Shown: positions 10,162 through 22,799, counted from the stretch's first letter. The stretch: DNA of 64,000 bases from Ostrinia nubilalis (GCF_963855985.1 NW_026973566.1:1240001-1304000); one strand, 5' to 3'. Numbers and translations are program-made. The notes: generated from the sequence alone by a model not told the origin.

Positions 10162-10677
10162 TATATATCTTTGTGGATTATGGCACAAACCCAGCCATAT
10201 AGCGATTTCATCAAATATAACGGGTGTAAAAAACCTATCCCGAAGCCGAAGGCTACTTATTCTCCACATCATGAGGATCATTTTTTTCTTTGGGACCGTA
10301 CCTGGGAAACTTGTGGTTTAGGAGATATTGAAGGTCAAAGTCAGAATATTTTTTTCAAGATTTTTACAATATCAATTTCAATTCGTTATTTAGAAACTTT
10401 TTTTCTAAGAAACCTTATTAAAATTTTGAGTATTTTCGTCACAATTAGGCTTTTGTCTTTACAATAAGAAATGTACAGCTGCGCGCGCACACACGCTCAG
10501 GCGCTGCCCCCACGCCCCGCAACCCTCGCTCGCCCGTGAGTCATTCAACTCTACTGTGAGTTCAACGACTACGACTGGACCTGGACTGAGTGTTACTTCG
10601 ATAGTGAGTGTAGTGGAAGTTATAAATGAAAAGAGTGGACTGTATTAAAATAATTGTCTATTCGGTATAAATTTACA
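10162..10677. other. Unassigned segment between LINE tail and exon-like block
   Basis: 10162-10470 is AT-rich and holds an open frame with no recognisable domain. 10480-10550 becomes CpG- and C-rich (GCGCGCGCACACACGC), then moderately GC-rich to 10677. The second half could be a promoter and 5' UTR of the exon-like block that follows. I see no known repeat in the first half. Confidence 0.3.
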
Positions 10678-10824
10678 ATGTTATCGAGACTGTTTTGTGC
10701 AAAGTCGTTGAAGAGAGTGCGTCAGGATCGTCTTCTTAGATGTTCGCTCGCGAACCGAACATTGCTCGTTCGTTCGCCGAACGCTCGCCGCTCCCTCCGG
10801 TCACGCCGCCCGCGGGCAATGTCC
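10678..10824 (+). CDS. Possible first coding exon with arginine-rich N-terminus
   Basis: From ATG 10678 the frame runs 49 codons to a good splice donor (GTGAGT at 10825). The peptide begins MLSRLFCAKSLKRVRQ and is very rich in Arg, Leu and Ser with almost no acidic residues, the composition of a mitochondrial presequence. It sits behind a CpG-rich stretch. No second exon can be identified: about 160 nt downstream an interspersed repeat begins. It may be a host first exon, a decapitated gene or a non-coding CpG-rich promoter. Evidence is compositional only. Confidence 0.3.
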
Positions 10825-11081
10825 GTGAGTAGACACTGAGCTTAATCCAAATCTACCCAATTTGTAAAAATGAAATGAGTACTTAAATTAGCCACTTACA
10901 CCTTATCACCTTACCACTTTAGTTTTTGTTCTAAAAACTAATAAATTACCCTTTAATTAATAAAAACCCTTTGCACGAATTTTTTTCCTTCCGCAAAATA
11001 AAAAAACCGGCCAAGTGCGAGTCGGACTCGCACACCGAGGGTTCCGCCGTACAAACGTAGCGGTTTACAATTTATGACGTA

Positions 11082-11476
11082 CTAGCAGCCGCCCGCGACT
11101 TCGTACGCGTGGATCCCGTTTTACCCGTCTTCATCTATCTTACGCGGTTTAGATTTTTTCATACAAATGTTTTTTCCCGCTAACTCCCGTTCCCGTAGGA
11201 ATTTTGCAATATCCTGTTGTAAGCTAACTAACTAAGCTTTAAGTTTACTAAGGTACATGCATGCCAAATTTCAAGCGTCTAACTTAAGCGGTTTAGATTT
11301 TTCATACAAAAGGATTTTCCCGCTAATTCCCGTTTCCGTGGAAATTTCGGGAATTCCTTTCTTAGTGCACATCTACGGTACCTAAGCTACGTCCCTTCCA
11401 AATTTCAAGTACCTACGTTTAGCCGTTTAGGCTGTGCGTTAATATGTCAGTCAGTCAGTCAATTTCTCCTTTTATA
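11082..11476 (-). mobile_element. Helitron (minus orientation), 5' end split off by foldback insertion
   Basis: Read on the minus strand this matches the units at 59911-60442 and 60454-60850: a TATAAAAGGAG start, GACTGACTGACTGAC, repeated GGGAAC/TTAGCGGGAA blocks and a 3' end with a GC-rich hairpin and CTAG (here at 11082-11085). Its 5' terminal bases (TATATTTAGA) reappear at 13046-13055 beyond the foldback element, so that element landed inside this Helitron at TA. Confidence 0.75.
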
Positions 11477-13045
<1,569 letters not shown>

Positions 13046-13589
13046 TATATTTAGATTAAATCAAATTACTTACTAGATATCGTAGTAGTCTTTAAGTTTT
13101 GATTCCGTTGCGAGTAGTGGCGAATTTCATTTTATTAAAATATTTTTATTATATTATATAACTAAAAAAATATGATTTTCGCAATTTTTCCTATATTTGC
13201 ATTATATGACAATGCTTCATGCCAAATTTCAAGATTCTGAGTTTACGGGAAGTATCCTGTAGGTTTTGATTCCTTTGCGAGTGTCGAAAATATGTTGAAA
13301 ATATCGACATAATCGGCTGTATCTTGTGATTAGCTTGGCTTAGAAGTTTTATATTTTCACAGCTTAAAGGGACATTAGACCTGAGTATTTCATGTGAATT
13401 TCAGCTTGATACGTCCACGCGTTCTTGAGATAAAGGGTCTTGACAGACAGACAGACGGACAACAAAGTGATCCTATAAGGGTTCCGTTTTTTCCTTTTGA
13501 GGTACGGAACCCTAAAAATCTTACAGAACCTTGGTTATTAAACATTTTTAACTAAACCATACTTTTACGCATAACCATAATTCTATCAC

Positions 13590-15500
13590 AATGTAGTATC
13601 ACAGGTCCTAGTACCTACGCAAGTGTGATAAGCGTAAGTAGTGTCATTAAAAAGTACCGTAAACAGATGAATAATGAATGGTCTTTTGAATCAGGCTCGT
13701 CATTCTTTACATTCATAACTCTCTACTTCAATAACTGAAGTCTTTATGATAGTAATGAAATTAATAAAGTAAAACTCAAATTATTGCTTACACCACACCA
13801 CTCTGAACGCCTAGAATAAACACCCTAGCAATGTTGCGTCTATCGTTGATTGAGGCATTCACTTTCGAGTTAGGAGTTATGATTGTGTGCTTTGTAAACT
13901 TAAATGATTTCAGCAACTAAATAACTTATAATATACAGTGTGTCCGGGCATGTAGTGATCAAACTTTAAGGGCGTAATCTATGGACAATTTTATCGATGA
14001 AAATACTTCAAATTTGGGGCCTGACCCATTTCTCGAAAAATTACATCAATTTAAGTTTTTAATTTTTAGTTTACACCTCTTCTTTAAAAAACAAGTGAAA
14101 GCGTGGGTAGCTTAACATTAATAGGCAAATATTTTATATCATGCGATAGCCAATAAAATTATCTATTAGTAGAAGAAGAAAGCAGACACAAGTTTCAAAC
14201 ATTTTATGGGAGTAAGAATGGATTTAATTAGAAAAATACATTACTTTTTTCACTTCTTTTTCAGTTATTTTCCAACACAAGAAAAACCAGGTCGTTAAGG
14301 TATGTTTTATTTGCATTGTATTATTAGTATTTGAGCTATTCTACAAAACGAATGTAAATTTATTACTCTACGTCTATTAGTTTCGACGTAATTGTTGAAC
14401 AAAGATACCCCTTCCCAGCGGTTTCCATAGCGCACGCGACATGCGAAAATGCACTGCCTGAAAGAATCACACAACTTATTCCGATTACTATGGAAACCGC
14501 TGGGAAGGGGTATCTTTGTTCAACAATTACGTCGAAACTAATAGACGTAGACTAATAAATTTACATTCGTTTTGTAGAATAGCTCCAATACTAAAAATAC
14601 AATGCAAATAAAACATACCTTAACGACCTGGTTTTTCTTGTGTTGGAAAATAACTGAAAAAGAAGTGAAAAAGTAATGTATTTTTCTAATTAAATCCATT
14701 CTCACTCCCATAAAATGTATGACACTTGTGTCTGCTTTCTTCTTCTACTAATAGATAATTTTATTGGCTATCGCATGATATAAAATATTTGCCTATTAAT
14801 GTTAAGCTACTCACGCTTTCACTTGTTTTTTAAAGAAGAGGTGTAAACTAAAAATTAAAATCTTAAATCGATGTAATTTTTCGAGAAATGGGTCAGGCCC
14901 CAAATTTGAAGTATTTTCATCGATAAAATTGTCTATAGATTACGCCCTTAAAGTTTGATCACTACATGCCCGGACACACTGTATATCTTATATATCTTTT
15001 TTCACTCCTTCCATACTCATTACTTCCTTTCTTAATAATTTACTTGAAATAAATAATCGTCATGCACGCGATTCTAAATAAACGTAGTTTTAATCGTTAA
15101 TCTCAGGTAGTAAGCAGGTGTGATAAACTTGTATCATTAAAAAGTACTGTAAACAGATGACAAATGCTCTTTACACACAGGTTCATTATTGCTTACATTT
15201 CTAGCTCTCTACCTTAATAACTTTAACGTCTTTACGATAGTAATTAATAAAATAAAACTTAACTTACTTATTACTGCAATCTGAACGCCTAGAAATAAAT
15301 CACCGACAAACTCTTGTTCCTTCACTTTCGATAGGAGATAAAAGATAAGATTTTGTTTATAAACTTGATTGATTTTAGAAACTAAACAAAATTTCATATC
15401 TTTTAGCACTTCTTTCATACCAATTACTTACATTCTTCATAATTTACAAAAAATAATTCATCGTCTTGTTTGGGATTATTTTAAATGAACGTAACTTTAT
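13590..15500. repeat. Diverged tandem duplication (~430-bp unit) split by a foldback element
   Basis: 13590-13935 plus 14984-15105 resembles 15110-15500. Shared blocks in the same order include GTCATTAAAAAGTAC/GTATCATTAAAAAGTAC, CTGTAAACAGATGA-like, TCTGAACGCCTAGAA, TTCACTTTCGA and CTTCTTTCATAC-like. Divergence is high (perhaps 20-30 per cent by eye). The foldback element at 13936-14981 landed in the first unit. Function unknown; no ORF. Confidence 0.6.
13936..14981. mobile_element. Foldback element, full copy 1 (CAGTGTGTCCGGGCATG family)
   Basis: Starts CAGTGTGTCCGGGCATG and ends with the reverse complement, flanked by TA on each side. Arms of about 490 bp are near-perfect inverted repeats around a loop of about 60 bp (GCGCACGCGACATGCG...). 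No coding capacity. The TA target and CAGT terminus fit a non-autonomous mariner/Tc1-type element. Transcribed, it would form a ~490-bp double-stranded RNA hairpin. Confidence 0.85.
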
Positions 15501-16024
15501 TACACGAAATAACTATCAAAATGTATTGATATTCTTATTGTTTTATTAATAATGATTGCGTATCTACAATTCATTCAAATTTGAGTATTTTGGAAGCTTG
15601 CTAAGAGCATTAATTATTATTAAGTATAATTAGTATGCTAGGACGGATCTTTAGTTAACAAAGATTATACAAAGTATTTTTCCCGTCGCTTTTACATTCT
15701 CATTCGTTGATAGACTTGCATGTACTAAACTAACGAAATTAAAGTTTTGTTACGTTAAAAATTACGTAAATTTGTAGTTGAAAATTAAGAATAATAACAA
15801 AGCGCTACCGATTCACGACGTCATTCGATAGACGTATTGCTTGACTGTGATTGGTCAGTCTCGCCGCGCGGGGCAGCGCCTTTGTTGCTAGGCCGCTCGC
15901 GCCTCGCGTTGCTCGCGCGGCCAGTTCGGTTTCTTCGGTCGTCGAGTGCGCTTGCGACTTTTGATTGTTTTCTCGTGCGGATAGTTAGTGTGTGAACGTG
16001 TAATAGTGAATGAGTGTTAGAAAG

Positions 16025-16421
16025 ATGCCTAACCATACGTACAGTGCTCGTGAGTACGTAAACATGGTTTACTGTTATGGGAGGGCACGTGGGAACGCAT
16101 CTGAAACCCTGCGGGCTGTAGGTATCGGGCTGAACATCCTACAGCGCACCACCGTACTGATGCACGTATTTTTGTTCTGGTTGTACAACGTCTGTTGGAC
16201 AATCAGCCGATTGTGCCTCCGTCCGCCTCGTCTAGGCGTGTATTGTATCGTATTTGAGGAACTTAAATAACCGGTCTGTACGTGAAGGAATACTGGAGCG
16301 CGTACATCAAAACACGCTTTACCGGGCACGCGTTTGCTTGCACGTGGAAGGCCGTCAGTTCGAGCCACAACTTGTCCGGTTGGAGCGGCCGATTCCAGAT
16401 GACGTCGAAGGGGATTAGTCG
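16025..16421 (+). pseudogene. Exon-like remnant with DUF4817-type helix-turn-helix start
   Basis: After a CpG-rich stretch (15860-15960) the frame from ATG 16025 reads MPNHTYSAREYVNMVYCYG then RARGNAS. This resembles the N-terminal domain (DUF4817) of insect transposase-like proteins. The expected continuation appears in another frame (HRTDARIFVLVVQRLLD), so at least one frameshift lies near 16110. The segment ends at a strong splice donor (G|GTAAGT, 16422). It is either a decayed transposase exon or a damaged domesticated gene. The nonautonomous gypsy element inserted about 210 bp downstream. Domain name is from memory of the family pattern, not a search. Confidence 0.5.
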
Positions 16422-16632
16422 GTAAGTACTTAGTTCTAAACCTAAACAAATGCTAAAGGAATGTGTTTTTAAATGTAGGAAGTGAATAATCTGGTAATTT
16501 TGTGTACAAAATACTTCTGCGGTCGCGGTAGGTAGTGGCGGGAAAGCGCGTACGCTCCAATACACTCACACACACATAGGCACGGTCATTGCGTTGCGTG
16601 GCGCGCTGTACATTGCGGGCTGCGGAATATTG

Positions 16633-17161
16633 TGTAATGATTTTAGAATTCATATTGTATTTTATACGATTATTGGTTACTTTTAAATAGTTATTGCAAC
16701 AATTTTAGTATTTGTATTGTATTTTAGAAGAACCCAAAAACCCATTATTAAATTAAAATACTTTATTTGATTACTTCCTAGGCATTTTGCAGACATTAGA
16801 ATGATTTTAGAATTTATTTTGTATTAAATCCAATTATTTCATATTTATTATTTAATTTAATTATTTTAGATTTTTATTGTATACATTTTAGTATTTTAAA
16901 AATTAAGAAAACAGCTAATTATGAAATAAGTATTGCATTTGACTAGTTCCGGAGCATGCCGTCGATAAGTCGTTTTGAACCGGTTGACTTTCACTGATGG
17001 AAGGGGAAGTTACCTTATCGCTGGCATGCCGCTGGACAGTCAGTTCGATTTGAGCGTTCAAAGCAAGAGGTACTATTAAGATGACGTCATAATGTCGGAA
17101 TTGTGTAAATCAGTGGTGCTGAAATACAAGTTAGAACAACATACAAGAGTGTTTCATTTCA
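16633..17161 (+). repeat. 5' LTR (529 bp)
   Basis: TGTAATGA...TTTCA. Identical by eye to 24603-25131. Contains a CRE-like palindrome TGACGTCA (17082-17089) and an imperfect hairpin pairing GCATGCCGTCGATAAG (from 16954) with CTTATCGCTGGCATGC (to about 17029) around a 45-nt loop. Confidence 0.9.
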
Positions 17162-17162
17162 A

Positions 17163-17182
17163 CTCAGAAGTGGTACGTGATC
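17163..17182 (+). other. Candidate primer-binding region
   Basis: CTCAGAAGTGGTACGTGATC lies just inside the 5' LTR. The core TCAGAAGTGG recurs at the same place in the minus-strand element at 38160-44998 (reverse complement of 44401-44419). The tRNA is not assigned. Confidence 0.55.
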
Positions 17183-17289
17183 TACAGCTCATAAGGTACG
17201 TTTTTATTTATTTGGTTAAAAAGTAATTGATTTTAAAAAATCAAGTAGAAAAACGTATGAATATTTCGTTTAATGCATGAAATAGTTAT

Positions 17290-18215
17290 TTTTAAAACGA
17301 GGCTAGACGCGCCTCCAGTTTATCAGGCTAGATGCGCCTCCAGTTTATCAGGCTAGATGCGCCTTAGACTATGACTAAGACTATGACTATGACCATGACT
17401 ATGACCATGACTAAGACTTAGTATAACGATGTTAGACGCACCTCTAGTTTATCAGGCTAGATGCGCTTTTGACTATGACTAAGTATATCAAGGCTAGATG
17501 CGCCTTTGACTATGACTAAGTATAACAAGGCTAGATGCGCCTTTGACTATGACTCAGTACAACGAGGCTAGACGCGCCTCCAGTTTGATAGGCTAGATGC
17601 GCCTTAGACTATGACTTTGACCATGACTAAGACTTAGTATAACAAGGCTAGATGCGCCTTTGACTATACTAAGTATAACAAGGCTAGATGCGCCTTTGAC
17701 TATGACTAAGTATAACAAGGCTAGATGCGCCTTTGACTACGACTAAGTATAACAAGGCTAGATGCGCCTTAGACTATGACTATGACTATGACCATGACCA
17801 TGACTATGACTGTGACTGACTTAGTATATCGAGGCTATATGCTCCTCCAGTTTATTAGGCTAGATGCGCCTTAGACTATGACTAAGTATGAGATGTAGAG
17901 GCTCCTTAAGAACAAAATATTCGACCATTTGTAAGTACTATTAATTAGTCTAAACGAATAAAGATATTTTGACTTTTGGCTTTGACTATAACTATGACTG
18001 TGACCATGACTATGACTTAGTATGAGGCTAGACACTCCTCCAGTTTATCAGGATAGATGCGCAAAAGCGCATTCAAAAGAATATGACTAAATATAACGAG
18101 GCTAGACGCGCCTCCAGTTTAATAGGCTAGATGTGCCTTGGACTATGACTTAGTATGACGAGGCTAGACGTGCCTCCAGTTTATCAGGCTAGATGCGCCT
18201 CAAGGGCCCCATTGT
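17290..18215 (+). repeat. Compound minisatellite, AGGCTAGATGCGCC / GACTATGAC
   Basis: About twenty copies of (A/G)GGCTAGA(T/C)GCGCC, many preceded by a TATAAC or CAGTTTATC linker, alternate with runs of GACTATGAC and GACCATGAC. Spacing is irregular (26-60 bp), so it is a compound array and not a simple tandem. No frame stays open through it. It ends near AATAAAAAGCCTATTCTATT (18231-18250), which looks like a LINE tail with a TCTAT microsatellite. Confidence 0.85.
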
Positions 18216-18611
18216 TTAGGATGTCTCTAGAATAAAAAGCCTATTCTATTCTATTTCTATTGCTGACATAACAAGGAAGCCGTCCAATTGTCACATGAGT
18301 TGTGTGTGTAGGTCGTACTGAATAAAATACAAATATAAATACAAAATCTTTATTTGTGATGCATAAGTATAATAGAAACATGTCACAATGGTATTTTACT
18401 ACACTTTGCTCAGGGAGCATAATATTATTTGTCAAACAAAAGATTTTTAGATTTATTTTTTGAGATTTAGATTTTTGGAAAAGACATAAATCAAACTTTT
18501 GCTTAATATAACATGAACATAGCTTCCATATGATGTTGAGTTGATGCTGGTCAGACACAGTTTATTTCGTCGAGTACTTTATTTCACAGTTGAGTACAAC
18601 GACTACTGAAG
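18216..18611. other. Non-coding stretch with LINE-tail-like ends
   Basis: 18231-18262 has an A-rich end plus TCTAT repeats. 18310-18400, read on the minus strand, resembles a LINE 3' end with AATAAAG. No gene is supported; a short minus-strand frame here lacks any domain. Confidence 0.3.
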
Positions 18612-18833
18612 ATGGAGCTCGTATACCGCCAGGGACACCCGTCAGCTGACGATGAAATAAGCGTGCTAAGCGAACGAAGTTGTCGTCGTCGTCCAGTAAG
18701 AAGGCGCCACCACGATCGTCTTCTATGGGGCCAAGGTTGAAGAAAAATACGCGAAGGAGCTCATCTTCTTCCAGCTCTAATGAAAGAGCAGTGCCACATG
18801 AGGTTCGTAAAATTTCTGGTAGACTCTAGTGAA
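18612..18833 (+). pseudogene. Arg/Ser-rich remnant, possibly gag N-terminus of the host LTR element
   Basis: From ATG 18612 one frame reads MELVYRQGHPSADDEISVLS then Arg-rich and stops. An overlapping frame continues with KKNTRRSSSSSSSNERAVPHEV and stops at about 18833. The intact related element (39182-44344) also opens its Gag with an Arg/Ser-rich region, so this is plausibly the decayed gag start. Weak evidence. Confidence 0.3.
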
Positions 18834-19271
18834 GAAAAGTGCCTATTTTTTTATTGGTAGTTTTTATTTATTGCGCACACATTATGAAATATTACGCATA
18901 CCTACAGTAAAATGGGAATATTAGCTTATGTAGTTAAATTTTTCATAGTAATAATTAAAGGTAATAATAAAGTATTCGATTATAACGTTTAAATTAACGT
19001 TAAAGTAAATGTGCAAAAAAAAAAGTAATATTTTTTTAAAATATTTTTACACAAGTAAAGTGAATTAATGATTCGTTTATTTTAAAATTGTCCTCGGTTC
19101 GGACTTTCGGTAGGTTCTTTTGCCAAGTACAATATCTTGTCTATAGATCTATAATAATTCCACTTCAAAAATATATTTCGAATATGAAACGTCAAGGTTC
19201 CATAATGAGCAGAAGTTTAGTTTTTCTTTTAGTAGTCTTTTATTTTTGACAATTTTGTGAGCGCTATTATA
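18834..19271. other. AT-rich gap, nothing recognised
   Basis: About 440 bp of AT-rich sequence with no open frame or repeat that I recognise, up to the foldback half-element. Confidence 0.4.
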
Positions 19272-19836
19272 CAGTGTGTCCGGGCATGTAGTGATCAAAC
19301 TTTAAGGGCGTAATCTATGGACAATTTTATCGATGAAAATACTTCAAATTTGGGGCCTGACCCATTTCTCGAAAAATTACATCGATTTAAGTTTTAAATT
19401 TTTAGTTTACAACTCTTCTTTAAAAAACAAGTGAAAGCGTGGGTAGCCTAACATTAATAGGCAAATATTTTATATCATGCGATAGCCAATAAAATTATCT
19501 ATTAGTAGAAGAAGAAAACAGACACAAGTTTCATACATTTTATGGGAGTAAGAATGGATTTAATTAGAAAATACATGACTTTTGTCACTTCTTTTTCAGT
19601 TATTTTCCAACACAAGAAAAACCAGGTCGTTAAGGTATGTTTTATTTACATTGTATTTTTAGTATTTGAGCTATTCTACAAAACGAATGTAAATTTATTA
19701 GTCTACGTCTATTAGTTTCGACGTAATCGTTGAACAAAGATACCCCTTTCCAGCGGTTTCCATAGTAATCGGAATAGGTTGTGTGATTCTTTCAGGCAGT
19801 GCATTTTCGCATGTCGCGTGCGCTATGGAAACCGCT
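19272..19836. mobile_element. Foldback element, truncated copy (left arm and loop only)
   Basis: Left arm as in 13936-14981, followed by the loop in reverse-complement orientation (TAATCGGAATAGGTTGTGTG...) and the first 14 bases of the other arm, ending at 19836. The right arm is missing; LINE sequence starts at once. Because the arms are symmetric, the loop direction shows that this copy was inserted in the opposite orientation. Confidence 0.85.
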
Positions 19837-21858
19837 AGGAAACCTATTCACCACACACAGCATGCCTACCGCAGAGGTAAATCTACGGAAACAGCCCTGA
19901 TCAGCCTGATTGACAGGGTCGAAAAGGCACTGGAAGACAAGGAAATCGCGCTTTGCGCATTTCTAGACATAGAGGGAGCTTTTGACAACACTCCTACTAC
20001 ACTGCTGGTCGAAGGTCTGGTTGCAAAAAGCCTTGACCTGACGACCACGAGATGGGTGGAGTCGATGCTCTCCAACAGGAGAGCTAAGGTATCTCTGCTT
20101 CAAACCACTATGGAAGTTACAACCACCAGAGGATGCCCGCAAGGGGGCGTGCTTTCGCCCCTTCTCTGGACTCTGGCGGTTGATACACTACTGTATAAAA
20201 TGGCCGACCTCAACATTGACACTCAAGGGTACGCTGACGACCTTGTTGTCATAGTAAGGGGCTTCTGCCAAAGTACAATATCTTCCATAATGCAAAGAGC
20301 GCTAAACACCATAGGTGGGTGGTGCAAAAGAAACAGTTTATCAGTTAACGCTGATAAAACTGTCATTATTCCATTTACCAGGCGTAGACAGTTGAACAAA
20401 CTAGTCAAACCCTCTCTAAATGGAAAAGAGATCGAGTTTTCCACGGAAGTCAAATATCTGGGCGTCACTATCGACCAGAAACTTACATGGAATACTCACC
20501 TTAATAACATCATACAAAAGGCAAAAATTGCCTTAGGCTCCTGTAGCCGCATGATGGGCAACAATTGGGGCTTGAATCCCCGATCTGTCTTATGGCTGTA
20601 TACCACTATCGTGAGGCCGACTATATCGTACGCCTCTGTAGTGTGGTATCACAAAACCAGCCAAAAGACAGTAACAGATAAACTAGGTAGTCTGCAAAGG
20701 CTTGCCTGTCTCATGGCAACTGGGGCAATGTCAACCGCACCTGGGGCGGCCCTGAACGCACTACTGTGCCTAACGCCCCTAAGTATGCACATTGCTAAGG
20801 AGGCGGAGGCAAGTGCCTACAGGATAGACGCTCAGGGGGGCTTCCATTGCATATCCCAGAGAATGAGAACATTACTGGAGGCTATAAAGAGCACACCTAC
20901 TCTTTGCATGACTTCTGACATCATGGTTCCAAGTTGTAGCTTCCAAAAGAACTACAAAGTGGAAATACCACACAGGGAGGACTGGCTGAACAAGCTAGTC
21001 ACCTGTGAGAAGGGCAGCCTAATATGGTTTACTGATGGGTCAAAAATGGGCCCTAACGTAGGCTTTGGCGTGTATGGAGAGCAGCCGAAGCTTAGGCTAT
21101 CTCAAAGCCTGGGCAAATTTGCCTCTATCTTTCAGGCAGAAGTCTACGCCATTATTGAATGTGCGGAAGCTAACCTGCGAAAAAATTATGCCAACCACAT
21201 AATTTACATTAACTCAGACAGTCAGGCCGCGCTGCTGGCCTTAAACTCCAACTTAATCACCTCAAAGTTGGTAGAAAACTGCATGAGTCGACTAAATACT
21301 CTAGGAGAACGGAACAGAGTAACGCTGAGATGGGTTCCAGGTCATGCGGGAATCGAGGGCAATGAAAATGCCGACGAACTAGCCAGAGCGGGAGCGGAGG
21401 GAACACAATATGGTCCAGAACCCTTTTGTGGTGTTCCCAAAAGTCTCGCTCGAATGACCCTGGAGAACATCTATTTAAACAAATCCTTTATGGCATGGTC
21501 AGACACGCCAGGATTAACTCATTCCAAAGCTCTCATAAAAGCCTATGATCGAAAAAGCTCTAAGCAGATCATAGGACTGAGTAGGACCAAAATGCGCATC
21601 TTAGTTCGAGCCCTCACTGGACACTGCAGCTTAAACAAGCACTTGTCCACTATGGGACTGTCCGAAACAAGAACGTGCAGGATGTGCCAAGAGGCAGATG
21701 AAACGCCACTACACATTCTCACGGACTGCGGACCTCTGATGCGCAAGCGGAGCTTACACCTGGGCAAACACATCCTAAGCCCACAAGATGTAAAACATAT
21801 CGCCCCCCAAAAGATACTGCACTTCCTAATGGATGCAGGACTCGGAGGCGAACTGTAA
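19837..21858 (+). CDS. LOA-type LINE reverse transcriptase with RNase H (N-truncated)
   Basis: About 673 uninterrupted codons of LINE sequence. The open frame also runs 18 codons back into foldback DNA, so its apparent methionine at 19783 is not native. RT blocks: QHAYRRGKSTETAL, AFLDIEGAFDNTP, GCPQGGVLSPLLW and catalytic GYADDL (nt ~20226-20243). RNase H follows with its acidic residues in WFTDGSKMG, FQAEVYAI and INSDSQAAL, and WVPGHAGIEGNENADELA. A C-terminal CCHC-like segment (CRMCQEADETPLHILTDC) ends the protein, as usual in LOA/I-related LINEs. It lacks the endonuclease and ORF1, so it is dead on arrival although the frame is intact. Confidence 0.88.
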   Translation, partial: RKPIHHTQHAYRRGKSTETALISLIDRVEKALEDKEIALCAFLDIEGAFDNTPTTLLVEGLVAKSLDLTTTRWVESMLSNRRAKVSLLQTTMEVTTTRGCPQGGVLSPLLWTLAVDTLLYKMADLNIDTQGYADDLVVIVRGFCQSTISSIMQRALNTIGGWCKRNSLSVNADKTVIIPFTRRRQLNKLVKPSLNGKEIEFSTEVKYLGVTIDQKLTWNTHLNNIIQKAKIALGSCSRMMGNNWGLNPRSVLWLYTTIVRPTISYASVVWYHKTSQKTVTDKLGSLQRLACLMATGAMSTAPGAALNALLCLTPLSMHIAKEAEASAYRIDAQGGFHCISQRMRTLLEAIKSTPTLCMTSDIMVPSCSFQKNYKVEIPHREDWLNKLVTCEKGSLIWFTDGSKMGPNVGFGVYGEQPKLRLSQSLGKFASIFQAEVYAIIECAEANLRKNYANHIIYINSDSQAALLALNSNLITSKLVENCMSRLNTLGERNRVTLRWVPGHAGIEGNENADELARAGAEGTQYGPEPFCGVPKSLARMTLENIYLNKSFMAWSDTPGLTHSKALIKAYDRKSSKQIIGLSRTKMRILVRALTGHCSLNKHLSTMGLSETRTCRMCQEADETPLHILTDCGPLMRKRSLHLGKHILSPQDVKHIAPQKILHFLMDAGLGGEL

Positions 21859-21963
21859 GGAAAACAGCGGCGATCACAATAGATCGATAACGGTCGCAGT
21901 GATACTAGGACTTTATTGAACTAGAATAGCCGCTCAACACAAATAAAAAAAAAAAAAAAAAAG
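19837..21963 (+). mobile_element. 5'-truncated LOA-type LINE with intact RT-RNase H frame
   Basis: Begins inside the RT domain directly after the foldback fragment and ends in A-rich sequence (AATAAAAAAAAAAAAAAAAA, about 21943-21962). No clear target duplication is visible. The missing right arm of the foldback element suggests that a deletion accompanied insertion. Confidence 0.8.
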
Positions 21964-22799
21964 TAAGAGAATTTTGTCTTTGACTTAGACATTGCAAAAG
22001 TTAATTGGCTTAGCTAAAGGAACTACGGACGTCTGTTAGAGGAAATTTTGAATCCTGCTACTTGAAAGGATGAACAGTTTACGTAATTATTTTTATGACA
22101 AAAAAAATCTATGAGACTGTTTTGGTAAATGAAAAATCCTTTTAAGTGTTGGTAGTGAGTGCACTTCTTCACGCAAAACCGATGCTGAAACTAAGCATAG
22201 TTTGGCGGATCATTTCAATATCAATTCCAATTGTAAAAGTTGTGGTCAATCATCAGTCATACCTCTATAGAGCTAATATAAACAAAAATGTTGATGAGAT
22301 TGACGCTGTTATAGAAGTGTTAGTAATTGATGATGTATAGCAGACTTCACTGACAATGGACGATTTGACACCGATATTGATTCGATATTACAATTTATTA
22401 AAGACATTCTGATCTTGAAAGCTTAATTAATCTGAAATGACCTGTAAATTACCATTTTTGGTCGGATTGTAATTAAGAAAAGTAGTTTGATTAAATTCAC
22501 AAAATAGCGACGTCACTTGCTTGTCGTGCCATACGAAATCTATGGGAGTTTGATTTAACAGTTTTTAAAAGTACGTCAATTGACTGGCGGTGTCAACACG
22601 TCTATTGGTCAAAACTTCACGCAACTGCAATTTCTCACGGTTTTGAATACTGACATTCTATAAAATTCCTGGTCAGAATATTTTCGAGAGCCACGAAAAT
22701 GACGGACACAAGTAAATACCAGTTAACATAAATTTCTAGTTTTACAGAGGATAGTTTCTGGCGTTTACAGTTGCCTTTCGATTTAAAATTTTAAAATAA

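Noticed and set aside
17290..18215. CRISPR-like or satellite array
   Set aside because: Spacing is irregular and linkers repeat; it lies within an LTR element.
18241..18558. 105-codon minus-strand ORF
   Set aside because: No domain; it overlaps LINE-tail-like sequence.
19272..19836. Inversion of the foldback loop as a switch
   Set aside because: With symmetric arms, insertion in the opposite orientation gives the same picture; no need for a flip.
22146..22340. 64-codon ORF in the decayed LTR element
   Set aside because: No domain, and other frames give equally weak resemblance to retroelement sequence.
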